NCBI RefSeq assembly: GCF_025094135.1
Contig: NW_026252394.1
Coordinates: 62,001 to 126,000, forward strand
DNA: 64,000 nt
Direction: 5' to 3'
Source of the DNA: Mucor mucedo
Lineage: Eukaryota; Mucoromycota; Mucoromycetes; Mucorales; Mucoraceae
Numbering within the stretch: the stretch's first letter is position 1; the number at the start of each line of letters is the position of its first letter. The translations under genes were made by a program, and so were the position numbers. Shown here piece by piece: positions 35,324-46,900 of the stretch. Below the pieces are notes generated by a model. The model was not told the DNA's origin. It searched no databases and was given only the letters and a program-made list of their open reading frames with translations.

Positions 35324-35384
35324 CGTTGTTTTATCCTGAAGTTTTTGAATAGGCTTACAAGTACTTTTTATGTAAGTTTCTTCT

Positions 35385-35515
35385 TGTCACACTTATTTTA
35401 GTAGAAACTCCGTATCAATTATAAAACTTATTCAGAATCTCAATTTAATAAAGATCATCTTTTTACTACTTCATTACTAGTCTACATAACTATATCTATT
35501 ATAAATCATCTGACA
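35385..35515 (+). mobile_element. Solo LTR of the same family, inverted
   Basis: 131 bp reading TGTCACAC...CTGACA on the plus strand, so opposite to the full element. It differs from the full element's LTR by about two bases and has its own 4-bp target duplication TTCT (35381-35384 and 35516-35519). It is best explained as an older insertion collapsed by LTR-LTR recombination. Confidence 0.93.
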
Positions 35516-35519
35516 TTCT

Positions 35520-36339
35520 AAAAAAAATTTTTTATTTTGTTGTACTGTTTAATAGTAGATGCAATTGCAACAGAGGCATCAAAAGCATAATTTTTGAATC
35601 AAAATTTGTGATCGGAATTGATAAAAACGTTGAGTAATACAACCTGTAGTTGTAAAACGTTTGAATGGAAAACAAATAGATCAATTCGCGTTATTACACT
35701 TTTTCTAACTAGAATGTGCTTCCCCATCATAACAAATACAGTTAATAGATAAAGACGAGGGGGGTGCGACAAATGTATTTGTTAAGTATAATGTCCAATC
35801 CCCTGTTGCTGTTGTTACAACAATAAAAACATAAACTTTTAGTATATAGTCTAACATTTGGATTCTCTAACAGAACTAAGGATTGCATAATTTGGTGACA
35901 GTCTTGAAACAAGCTGATGCTTTTTAAACCTTGTGCAAAAATGTTACTACATTTGACTACTAGGGAAACACCCCCAAACAAATTTGTAGTTGATCTCATA
36001 TTGGGATATTCAATACAATTTCAAATGTCATGTAGTGTTTAATCCATTGAATTTAAACAATGTATCTTTCGGTTTACTCACTTTCAAGCATTCTATTACC
36101 ATACAATCTCATCTTAAAAATTCATGCTGAACGGAAAAGGTGGGGGGCGTGTCAAAATATGAACAGAAAATCGTGACTTTGAAAAAAAAGTGGATGTAAC
36201 CAATCAATTTACCACAACAACTTGCACGACAGTAAATTCTAGTGGTTCAGATAAAAAAAAATATAATCCATCCCGTCGCGCTTCAAGTATATTTTTTTTT
36301 TTCTTTTTTTTTCAACTTACACATTCTTTATATAACAAA
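35520..36339. other. Intergenic, no gene seen
   Basis: Sequence between the solo LTR and Sec61-beta. One 85-codon minus-strand frame (35742-35999) lacks recognisable motifs. The promoter of Sec61-beta is presumably in 36150-36339. Confidence 0.5.
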
Positions 36340-36939
36340 ATGGTAACTGAAAAAAACCCCTAAGATACAACGGAAAGAACAGAGTATTAACTGTTTTATT
36401 TGTGGTTTATAGCAAGCTGATTCAACAACTCCCAAGGGTACCATTAGGTAAACATTCAAAATGATTAGAGAGAGGGAGAAAGCAAAAGATGATTACAGGA
36501 TTTGTGACATTGAAAGCGTTTTAAAAATTACTTGATATCATAACATTTTTTTTAATATCATGTTTACGATGAGAGTAACAAACGTTTTCCCTGTTTATGA
36601 AGACCAGTATAAAAAGAGTTAGAGATGATGATGATGGAAGATGATGACACTAATTTTTTTTTATATAACAGAAAGCGTGTCACTTCTCGCACCAACACCA
36701 ACAACAACGCATCTCGTGGTGGTATTCCTGGTGGAAGCACATCTAGCATGATGCGTATCTACTCTGATGATTCTCCTGGACTCCGTGTGTAAGTTTTGGA
36801 AGAAGGTGTGTGTATCTATGTGTACGTGTTACTTATTTTTCTATCAAATTGTAGTGATCCCGTTGTTGTCTTGGTCTTGTCTTTGACCTTTATTGCATCT
36901 GTCTTTGGTCTTCATATCGTTGGTAGATTCTTAGCTTAA
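36340..36939 (+). CDS. SBH1: Sec61 translocon beta subunit
   Basis: Four coding exons: 36340-36342 (only the ATG), 36413-36447, 36672-36788 and 36855-36939; 79 residues. The sequence TTPKGTIRKRVTSR, then GGIPGGSTSSMMRIYSDDSPGLRV, then DPVVVLVLSLTFIASVFGLH is the conserved Sec61-beta layout. It has a cytosolic N terminus, the conserved DSPGLRVDPV stretch and one C-terminal tail-anchor segment. The protein assists co-translational translocation into the ER. The first coding exon holds only the start codon (ATG|GTAACT), inferred because exon 2 in the right frame begins at CAA after TTTATAG. Reading through that intron gives a stop after 7 codons. Exons 2-4 are certain; the start exon is likely. 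Confidence 0.85.
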
Positions 36940-37107
36940 TTGTCACTTTTCTGTAACTTGCAACACACACGAACACTCACCCACACACCCACACACACCT
37001 TATTCCACAATGTTTTCTTTTTTTTTCTTTTTGTGCATAAAATAATCAAATAAAATATATACACATTTCCAGGCTTTAAATTTCTTGTACTATGAGTGGA
37101 TCTTTTT

Positions 37108-37278
37108 TTATTGTGCGTAAATCTGATGGAGATAAGAGTGGGGTCGTGTTTTAGAGGAACGATTGCCTTTTTTGTCTTTCCCCAGTTTGGGAGCACGGAA
37201 GCGCCGTTTTAAAAATCTAGAGGCAGTGCGCACACGAAATCTTTTACCAGCTTTTTTCCCAGACCATTCATAACCAAT
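37108..37278 (-). CDS. Short very basic ORF, uncertain
   Basis: 56 open codons with no ATG, beginning after an acceptor-like AAAATAG. The peptide is strikingly basic (KKAGKRFRVR, FLKRRFRAPK, then NRSSKTRPH). It lies between Sec61-beta and glycogen synthase, so any upstream exon would overlap the glycogen synthase promoter. No family is recognised. It may be chance, or the last exon of a small gene. Confidence 0.2.
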   Translation of the reverse strand: MGYEWSGKKAGKRFRVRTASRFLKRRFRAPKLGKDKKGNRSSKTRPHSYLHQIYAQ

Positions 37279-37405
37279 CTATTTTTTTTATTTTTATTTT
37301 TTTTTGGGACTATAAAATAAACCCAAGTTTTTTGCATTGTTGATCTTTTTTTTTTTCTTTTCCATAATTTTTTTTGATTATTTTTTGATTGTCATCCTAT
37401 AGAAA

Positions 37406-39775
37406 ATGGCTACAGTACAAAGAGATGTTTATAACCCTCTTCTATTTGAGATTGCTTGGGAAGTAGCCAACAAGGGTAAATTATTTAGAAAAAAAAAAAA
37501 AAAGATTACGTATATGGGAGTCCGTCAAACGTTTATTAATATTATCTATAAAAAAAATTGACAGTTGGTGGTATCTACACTGTGATCAAGACCAAAGTAC
37601 CTGTCACTGTTCGTGAGTTTGGTGATCGTTATACTCTTATTGGTCCATTATCGTACAAGTCAGCACCGATGGAGGTCGAAGCATGTGAACCGGAAAACCC
37701 AAAGATGCGAGAAGTACTCGAGTCAATGGCTAATCACGGAGTGAAATATCTTTATGGTCGCTGGTTAGTAGAAGGATCTCCCTATGTACTTTTATTCGAT
37801 ACAGGTAGTGTCACGCACAAATTGGATGAATGGAAGGGTGATCTTTGGCGTTCAGCTGGTATTCCTTCTCCTCCCTCTGATACCGAGACAAACGATGCCA
37901 TTCTCTTTGGTTACTTGGTTACTTGGTTTTTAGGTGAATTCACTCCCAAGGTAAAGTAGTGATTGAGGAGTATTAATAAACTGGGAAAAATGGGAAGAAA
38001 AAATAACAGTTTTTTTTTTTTTCACGTTGTAGTACAACCAACCTGGAGACCCTGCTATTATTTGTCATTTCCACGAATGGTTAGCTGGTGTTGCAATTCC
38101 TTTGATCAAGAAGCGTCATCTTGACGTCTGCACTATTTTCACCACGCACGCTACTCTTTTAGGCCGTTATCTTTGTGCGGGTTCTGTAGACTTCTATAAC
38201 AATCTTTCGACTTTTGATGTGGATGAAGAAGCAGGTAAACGTGGTATTTATCACCGTTATTGTATTGAACGTTCTGCTTCTCATTGTGCCGATGTCTTTA
38301 CTACTGTTTCTCATATCACTGCCTATGAATCTGAGCATCTGCTGAAACGTAAACCAGGTATGTACTTTATGCTATTCTAAATATGGTAGGGCTAATCGTT
38401 TTGTTTATTATTTTTGAAAAAGATGGTGTTTTACCTAATGGTTTAAATGTGGTGAAATTCTCGGCTATGCATGAGTTTCAAAACCTTCATGCGATGGCTA
38501 AAGAGAAAATCAATGATTTTGTTCGAGGTCATTTCTATGGTCACTATGACTTTGATCTTGATAACACTATTTATCTCTTCACAGCAGGTCGCTATGAATA
38601 CCGTAATAAAGGTGTTGATATGTTTGTCGAATCCCTATCTCGTAAGTTTTTTTTATTATTTTTTTGCAGCGGCTATTGAAACTTATTTGTTTTTTTCCTA
38701 CATAGGTTTAAATGCCCGTCTCAAGTCTTCTGGATCCAAGATGACTGTGGTTGCATTCTTGATTATGCCTACACCTACACATTCATTCAATGTAGAAGCA
38801 TTGAAAGGACAAGCTGTGACGCGACAATTACGTGCGACGGTAAGTGAGATTCAAGACCGAGTGGGTAAAGCGATTTACGAGAACGCACTTCGTATTGAGG
38901 ACATCAATCCTGCAAGTTTCCTCTCTGATGCTGATAAGGTGCTTTTGAAGCGACGAGTGTTTGCATTAAAGCGTACGACGCTGCCACCTATTGTGACGCA
39001 TAACATTGTGGATGATAACAAGGATCCTGTATTGAACCAATTACGTCGACTTAACATGTTTAATAACTCTGATGATAGAGTTAAGATTGTGTTCCACCCA
39101 GAATTTTTGAATGCCAACAATCCTCTTATTGGTATGGATTATGAAGAGTTTGTGCGTGGATGTCATTTAGGCGTGTTCCCATCTTATTACGAACCCTGGG
39201 GTTACACACCAGCCGAATGTACGGTCATGGGAGTACCATCCATCACGACGAATCTTTCCGGTTTCGGCTGTTTCATGGAGGAGAATATTGAGAACTGTGA
39301 TGATTATGGTATTTATATTACGGATCGTCGCACGAAATCAGTGGAAGAATCACTTCAACAATTATGTGATCAAATGTATCAATTTGTCCAAAAGACGCGT
39401 CGTCAACGTATTAATCAACGTAACCGTACCGAGCGTTTATCGGATCTTTTAGATTGGAAGCGCATGGGTCTGGAATACATTAAAGCACGTCAATTAGCTC
39501 TCCGTCGTGCTTACCCAGATAGTTTTATTGATGACGAAGAAGATTTAATTGCGGATATTCCTATCAAGATCCCCAAGCCCTTGTCTGCTCCTGCCTCTCC
39601 TCGCATCCGAATGGAAGTCAATAGTCTTTTCAATGACGATGAAGAAGAGGAAGACTTTTTGTTTCCCGCTCTTCGTAAGCGGTCCCAAAACCAAACAAGA
39701 GAGCAAGAACTCTTGAGTGAAGGTGATATTGAAGCCTTTAATAAGTTGACTCTCGAAAACAAGGCTGCTCACTAA
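37406..39775 (+). CDS. GSY1: Glycogen synthase (GT3 family)
   Basis: Five exons: 37406-37475, 37565-37950, 38033-38357, 38423-38641 and 38706-39775; 689 residues (yeast Gsy2 is ~705). The start MATVQRDVYNPLLFEIAWEV is followed by KVGGIYTVIKTK, the UDP-glucose-binding KxGG site of fungal/animal glycogen synthases. Later come HFHEWLAGV, TTHATLLGRYLC, AGRYEYRNKG and SYYEPWGYTPAECTVMG, the last with the catalytic EPWG segment. The C terminus is acidic and Ser-rich, with SAPASPR as a candidate regulatory phosphosite. A CCTATAG acceptor-like site just before the ATG suggests a 5'-UTR intron. It ends tail-to-tail with the DCN1-like gene, about 136 bp apart. Confidence 0.96.
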
Positions 39776-39911
39776 GCTCATACTTTTGCCCAAACCAAAA
39801 AAAAAAAAAAGCTTGTTTTTTATTTTTTCTTACCCCTTCTCTTTTACACGCACACACATTTATAGTATTCCTTTTTTTTTTCGTATATAAAACTTTTTCA
39901 TTATAAACACT

Positions 39912-41151
39912 TTAGTGTCCTCTTTTCCAATCAACAAACTCGTCGAATAAAACAGGCCCTAGATATAGAAAAGTGAGTGGAGAGAATAAAAAGATATAAT
40001 AAAAATAGACTGTACAGGCAGAAGACTCGTCATAGTTGGAAATATCGCTAGCAGCAAACTCCAAAAAACTTTGCCACTGATCTCGATTTATCACCCTGAC
40101 AGGTTTCTTTTCCTGCAAAAAAGCTACAAATTCATGAACCATTGGAAAGCGTTCCCCTAACAACATGGTCCATAACACGGCAGCTGTCTATTGTATAAAG
40201 CGTTAAAACAACAAATTTTATGATAACCGACTAGGGAAACTTGCCTCCATTTCCATGCATTTTTGATCTCGATTTTTTGCATAGGTAAATGTATACTTGT
40301 ACATTTCTTTAAATTGCTCAGCATCGTGAAACACGTTTTCAAACTCCGGTTGCTTCTCTTTTAACTTTTCCAATGAGTCCGTTCTAAAGGGAAAGTATGA
40401 GTCTCTCTCTCTCTTTGTGTGTGTCTCTCTATTTCTCTCTATTACTCTAGCTCTTGCATACTGGTCATCCATTCTTCTTGGGTTATGTAGCCTAATCTCT
40501 TTGTGTTATAAAAGATGGGTGTTTAAAATTTAGAGAAAGAAAATGGTAGTTACCCATGGTGGCTGTATGCATTTTCCACGCAATGGCGAAAATCATGACC
40601 TAATTAAAAAAAGAAGTGTCAGTTATTTTGAGCATGAAAAGTGTGCCGTTTGTTCGTACATCTTCAATCGAAATGCCTAAATCCTCAAAGAACTGTCTTG
40701 TACCGTCGGGTGTAATCATGGTGGGAGATTCAGGATCTGCATAATGTTGGAATAGTTGGGCACATTGTTGTTGATTAAACTACTCTAGAAAGATTAGTCT
40801 TTTTGTGATGGGGGGCAATAAGCTGTAGTTTATACCTTTGGACTACTGCAGAAAGAAGAAAGAGGTCAGTTTCTGTTTGTTTCACAGTCAGTGAATAGAA
40901 GCTTACATGTAGACATTGGCAGGTGCGTTAATGACGGTGGGCCGCGTATGAATAGTGGTGGTGGCAGTGGGTTCTGGCTTAGTGTCGATGGGTATTTGGT
41001 GATGATGGGAATGATGGGTATTAGATCTTTTACGTTTGGTTTGGGAAGGGGAGTGCTGGTTGCCTGCCGTACTGCTTTGTTTCGAGCCCATGGGATAATG
41101 TTCAAAAGATGTTGTAGTCGAATAGAAAGCGAAGTTTCGCTTCAGTGACAT
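39912..41151 (-). CDS. DCN1-like cullin neddylation E3 (PONY domain)
   Basis: Eight exons: 41151-40907, 40845-40836, 40779-40660, 40599-40554, 40491-40446, 40383-40245, 40187-40016 and 39958-39912; 274 residues. The chain reads through EDVMIFAIAWKMHTATMGYI, TQEEWMTSMQELE and TDSLEKLKEK to DQWQSFLEFAASD and ends SSAWPVLFDEFVDWKRGH. This is the PONY domain with the DEFV-W end that binds cullins. Dcn1 promotes Nedd8 transfer to cullins in SCF-type ligases. Exon 2 is only 10 nt, and intron 6 has a GC donor (GAG|GCAAGT), both needed to keep the conserved frame. There are two possible starts: 41151, or 41091, which gives 254 residues beginning MGSKQSS, a fit to the N-myristoylation pattern. Confidence 0.88.
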
Positions 41152-41884
41152 GCAAAAGATGGTAAGAATAGAAAGAAAGAAAAAAAAAAGAATAAAAAAA
41201 TGGGGTCACAGGGCATAGATGATTTCTTTGTATGAGAGGAGCTTCCTTTGAGCGACCCCCAATAGTTCAACCTAGTCCTTATTGTTCGGCCAAGGTTATT
41301 TGTCTTGTTTTCTCAGCTCAATCGCTATAGCATAGCAGCAAAGGAGTATTGTGGTGTTGAGTTCGAGTGTTTAGATATTCATTGTATGTGTATGTGTGAG
41401 TGTGCGTGTGCGTATGTAGATAAGCATCAGGCTAAAGATGACCAGTTGGAGCAAGTCTGAGAGATAGGGCTTTGCAAAGCTTTAGTCTGAATCGAGGAGA
41501 CTTCTCTGAGAATCTTCACAAGCCAATGTGTGTATGAGACATTCGGAGTTTTAAACGATTGTTTTTGTTTGAGCTAAAATACAGTGGGGATAGTACTTTG
41601 GGGCAAAAGGGGGGGGGACATATAGGCATTTCGCAAGAGAAGAGATTACTGCCATGCCTTTTATGCACTACCAGGAGTTGTGATGGTTTAAGGCAGTTTG
41701 CAGTGAATCTATGTTCTTTAAGAGTCAAAGAGGGGTGGGAGGAGGAAGCTGCAGGAAAATCAATGGTCTTTTCACAGTGACAAGGCGTATGTATTCTCAT
41801 ACTTTTTGCAGTGTGTATTCTCACAGTTGGAAAAAAAGAGGTTGGAATATATATTTATGTTTAAAAAAAAAAGAAAAAAAAGGG

Positions 41885-41922
<38 letters not shown>

Positions 41923-42046
41923 GGGACGGGGGTTGTTAGGTGGTGGGTTGTTAGGTGGTAAGGGAAGAAGAAAGGGGAGGGAGGAAAAGGGGAAGAAGTG
42001 GTTGTAAGAGTGTGACGAATAAAAATAGTTTATTTATTTTTTTATT
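41152..42046. other. Intergenic with GT run and G/A-rich block
   Basis: A (GT)n tract at 41884-41923 runs into a G-rich, then purine-rich strand up to about 42004. Several G runs and a duplicated GGTTGTTAGGTGGT unit (41930-41960) occur within it. The left part is probably the promoter of the DCN1-like gene; the right part is the 3' flank of RHO1. No gene found. Confidence 0.55.
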
Positions 42047-42422
42047 TTACAAGACAGTACAACCACTCTTCTTCTTCTTCTTTGTTACCATTAATGCAGC
42101 TCTTGTTGCATGCTCGAATACCTCACGTACGCCTTCGCCTGTCTTGGCAGAACATTCGAGATACTTGTAAGCACTAATTCTTTGCGCAACCGAAGCACCC
42201 TGTGATACATTAAATTAAATATACATTTTATATATGAGGGCTAATAAAAAATAAAAATTGATTTTTTTACCTCTTCAAAGCCAACAGGCTTTTGTGAGTT
42301 TCTTCGAAGTTCTTCAATTGTTGCAGCATCATTTCTTAAATCCTTTTTGCAGCCTACTAAAAGAATAGGTAAACCTTGACAGAAGTGAAGTACTTCAGAA
42401 ATCCACTATATACACCAGTTAG

Positions 42423-42455
<33 letters not shown>

Positions 42456-42962
42456 GGGGATTCACCCCCAAAAAGACGGAGAACCACATACCTTTTCTTG
42501 AACGTTCTCCAAGGAATCGGGAGAGTCAACAGCAAAACAAATCAAGATAACATGAGAATCAGGGTATGACAAGGGTCTGAGACGATCATAATCCTCTTGG
42601 CCTAAGCTGTATGCGTTAGTAACTGCTATTTTTTTTTTTTTTTTTTTTTTTTAATTTTTCTTTACCTGCTGTATCCCACAAAGCCAACTCCACGTGTTTT
42701 CCATCGACTTCGACATCAGCTACGTAATTTTCAAAGACGGTGGGAACATAAAACTAGGGGAAAAATAATAATAATAAATATTATCAGTTTGTTGCTAATG
42801 AAAGAATAACATCTTTCATCTCCTTCTGCGGAAGAGAAAAGGGGGATTGAGAAAGAAAGAACTCACCTCTGGGAAGGTACCCTTTGAAAAGACAATCAAC
42901 AAACAAGTTTTACCACAAGCACCATCACCGACAATGACAAGTTTTCTTCTAATTTCAGCCAT
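42047..42962 (-). CDS. RHO1: Rho1 GTPase
   Basis: Five exons: 42962-42867, 42753-42666, 42601-42492, 42405-42271 and 42199-42047; 193 residues, the normal Rho1 length. Motifs are GDGACGKT (P loop), YVPTVFENY (switch I, effector), DTAGQEDYDRLRP (switch II), CKKDLR (the usual TKxD guanine loop) and ECSAKTGEGV. The tail is KKKKK-SGCTVL, a polybasic stretch plus a CaaX box ending in Leu, so geranylgeranylation is expected. Rho1 drives beta-glucan synthase, protein kinase C and polarised growth. Intron 2 has a clear TACTAAC branch point and a 24-base T tract on the plus strand; intron 3 has an (AT)n run at 42426-42450. Confidence 0.97.
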
Positions 42963-43580
42963 CTATATTTATTACTCTTCGTTAGATGATGACCACACAA
43001 TAAAGTAAAACAAGAACAAACCTTTTTAGTGTAAAAAAGATAATAATGTGTGTGTGTGTGTGTATAAAAAAGAAAAAAAAAAAAAAAAAAAAAAAGGAAA
43101 AAAAGAAAAAGGAAGGGAAAAAAAAGTAGTCGACTGATCACGCACAAAAAAATCTGTTTGGGCTTAAATACGTCATCAGTCACGCTTTATTTCCATTGAG
43201 GGGCAACATGAACATGTCAAACATCTTGTTCATCTCCAAGACAACACACGTGGGGAAGCTTGCTTACTCGTCTTGTCACTTACTCACTATTACTCTCACA
43301 TACACTCTCACTCTCACTCTCACTTACACTCACTCACACACTCTCTCATACACACAGGCACAGACACTTACACAGATGCCCACAATGTCAGAAAGGAGCT
43401 TTTGTTTGTTTTTAGCGTCATCCTGTGTAGCTTTGATCCCCCCTTATTTTAACCTCCCTTCTTTTCTTAGATGTACGTGCATCTCCCTAATAATAATAAA
43501 TGGAGATAGTTTTATTTTATTTCTTTTGTTTCTCTCTCTCTCTTTTCTCTCTTTTTTTCTAATATCGCAGACCCCTAAGA
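42963..43580. promoter_or_regulatory. Divergent promoter region of RHO1 and the ankyrin gene
   Basis: It includes a (TG)n run and an A tract (43048-43095) just upstream of RHO1, then a CA/CT-rich segment (43275-43360) and a CT-rich tract (43520-43560). One long low-complexity plus-strand frame here is not supported as a gene. Confidence 0.5.
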
Positions 43581-43902
43581 ATGGACTTTTTAAAGGCAAT
43601 AGCCAAAGATGATATAGATAAAGTACGACACATGTTACAGTCAGGGATGGACGTCAACAGTTCTTTTCCTTGGAACGCTAAAGACACCTATTCACCCGTC
43701 ATCCCCAACCATAATAAACCAGACAACTTGCAAACCGATCAAGAGTATCAATGCAAACCTTTAAATATCGCTGTCTTGGGTGGCCATCCCAATATGGTCC
43801 GACTCTTATTAAGCGCCGGCGCAGATATCAATAACAAGGACGGCCGAGGAAGGTTTGTGTGCCCCTAAGTATCATATACGTTATACTCATCCATCATTCA
43901 TC

Positions 43903-43949
<47 letters not shown>

Positions 43950-46900
43950 ACACGCAGAACACCGCTCGTATGCGCCATCTACGGCTTGGACTTGGACGCT
44001 TCCAATATCGACCCATCCAACCTGTACTTTATATCGCAGACAAATCCCTCTCACTTTGACATCATGAAGAACATCTTACTCTGTCACCCCAACCTCTATT
44101 ATGCAACTCTTGACTCCCCTCAGTATGAAATTAAAGGAATCACTCCTTTATGCCTGGCCAGTTATCTAGGAAAATCAGACATCATTCAGCTCTTATTAGA
44201 CGATGGACGTGTCAATGTCGATGGCACCGACAGTAAAAACGCAACCGCATTAATGTACGCTGGTACGTCTATTCCCCTTCCCCCTTTTACCCCCTTCTTT
44301 CTTTTGCTAATCCATAAAACACACAAACACAGCAAGGGATGGAAATGTCCCCATTGTCAAAATACTACTCGATTATCACGCTTCACCCGATATCACTGAT
44401 AGTCATGGCTGGTCCGCTATTCAATACGCTGAAGTTAACCCAGAAATCGTTCAACTATGTGAAGCCGTATTACGTATTAAACGTTCAGATGGTGTCAATC
44501 ACGCCAAATTATCTCACTTTATCACCACTTTACCCGACTATCCATCCTCTCTCTCACACTTACAATTCGACACCTTGAAGGAACTGGATCATTTAGACCC
44601 TGCTGCTACTGCACAGGTTCAGATTGTTCAGAGTGCTTTCTTACATGCCATCAAAATACATGATCATCTCTCCTTACAAACCTTATTGATGAAATCACCT
44701 TCTGTCAATGGAGGTGTGCCTTCTCCCGGACCCCTTTTAATCAATCATCACGATCCCAAAACAGGTCTAACCGCATTTCATCATGCAATGCGTACAAAGC
44801 CTTTACCTTCATTGGATACCATCACCTTGTTGTATCAGGCCGGAGCGGATATCAATGCTCAAACTTATTATGGACGCACCGCTCTACACCATCTATCTCG
44901 ATTCGGACGGGACAAGGATGGGAAATCATGGGGTATTCAAAAGAACAATCACACAGTCACCCCTCCTATCCAACAACCGATCACCACCATTCAAGGTGTC
45001 CCTGTTGCGCAGCACATTGCCATGTGTGCCTCTGTCTTGATCCGATTCGGTGCACTTGTCAATATAGCCGATCCTACGGGAAACACACCGCTGCATTTTG
45101 CTGCGGAGTTTGGTGGGGTGATGGAAGTCATTCAAGTCTTGATTATGGAAGGTGGTGCGGATTTAAATGTGAAGAATAAGAAACAATTAACTCCGTTGGA
45201 TGTATGTAAAACAGAAGACATGAAGCGCAAGATGATGGCTCTGGAATCAGAACGACGTCATTCAAAGACCAAGTCCGTAATTTCCTCTATCAGTGGCACC
45301 ATACGACCCTTTGATTCAGCCAGCGAATACAATTGTTCTTCTATTACTCGATCTGTTTCACGCTCCTTTATCTTTCATGCCGAGAGTAAAAAACAAGTCA
45401 TCTTGCAACAGCAAAAGCAGTTACAAGGAGGAAAGACCGGGGAGACCACCAGCACCACCGATTTCGATGTGATCTTGAAGGCCTTTTTCAGTTATCAGAC
45501 CACTTTTACCGATTCCATTGAGTCTTCCTTGGCTTATATCACAGAATCCATTTTGGGTAAATATGCTTCGCACGAGGGAGATCATCGTTTAACTCTACAA
45601 CAGTTGGAAAAAACCATTGGTCAATTACGCTTTGAATTGAATGAAGCGGTTGAAATGTTTGATTCCACAGATCAGCTCGTCGAGAAAGTCATGATGGCCT
45701 TTCGTGAAGAGTTGGAAGGCGTAGAGCAAATTCATCAAGCCGATTGGGAATTATCCGAGTTACAACATGATAAAATCGAAAAACTATTCGATGTCTTTGA
45801 ACGAATTGAAGGCCGATTTTGTCAATTAGAATTAGCCCAGGATGATTTGATCTCGCAAGTTGAACGTCTTCGAAAGGCCGCCTCTAGAATTCAGACAGAG
45901 GATCATGCTGTCACCGATGTTGGTACCTGTGTCATTCATCTCTCTCAATCGCTGGCTATTTTGGAAACCGTGCCCTTTGTGCTGCATTCGCGGGATGATC
46001 GAAATCGCTTGTGTCAAGATATGGCCACCGTGGTCGAAAAAGTCGTTCGAAAGATCGATGTACAGGTCTTGCAAGAATCGGGTATGTCACGTCAAAAGAC
46101 CTTAAAGGATGCCAAGTCGCTTGTGAACGGACGGTGGAAGGCAGTGAGGGAATTATTAACCAAGGAGGAAGTGCCTGCCTCTTCATTAACACGTTCTGCC
46201 AGCTTAGCAGCCCGTACCGACACGAAATCAAAACTCATCTTTCGAGACACGAGCGAGCCCTCTTTAAACCAACTCGAACTCTCTTTTGATATCTTGCATT
46301 CCAACATGTACGAGATTCAAAAGGATATTGAAGATGTGATACATAACCTGGAGAAACTCACCAAGAGCAAAAAAACGTTATACGAACTTTGTCTCTCTCT
46401 GGAAAAGGAATTAATGGATCCCACACCTCCAGGTCGAACAAAACAAGACATCAATATCGAATTAAAACAAGTCTTGAATATCACACAGCAATTATTAGAT
46501 AAACAAGCTTCACTCGAAAAAGAACGTATTCATCTCGTGCAGGAATACGAAACCATCCAAAAGGAACTCCTCGTCACGCAAGACTCACTCCAAAAGGTAC
46601 GCCCTCCTCTCTTATTACAAGGTTTGTTGGATCGTCTCGATACCGATGAAACTCCCTGTGTACGTATCGAAAAAGACTGGAAAGAAGACCCTCATTTAGT
46701 CTCAGAAGTCATCATGATGGAAGATATCAAGCGTAGTTCTTTAGAGGAAGAAGAGGAAGAAGGTCTCTCCACTTTACAATCCAAACAATTAAACGCTCAA
46801 TGCACATCCACATTAGCTGCACAATGCTACATCGGCCGTTTGGATGCCAGTCTTTACTGTCTAAAAGTATTGGCCAAGCATCTCATCTCTCAAGCACGAC

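Larger units (their letters stand above)
29924..35327 (-). mobile_element. Intact Ty3/gypsy-type LTR retrotransposon
   Basis: A 5396-bp element (29928-35323) bounded by two 131-bp LTRs and flanked by the 4-bp target duplication CGTT (29924-29927 and 35324-35327). The LTRs look identical, pointing to recent insertion. Gene order in the single minus-strand ORF is gag, protease, RT, RNase H, integrase, the Ty3/gypsy (Metaviridae) order. It lies 44 bp 3' of the tRNA-Tyr gene. A second, solo copy of the LTR lies beyond its right end. Confidence 0.95.

Noticed and set aside
43196..43612. Plus-strand ORF rich in Thr, Leu and Ser
   Set aside because: It follows CA/CT-rich simple sequence in the promoter between RHO1 and the ankyrin gene, and has no recognisable domain.
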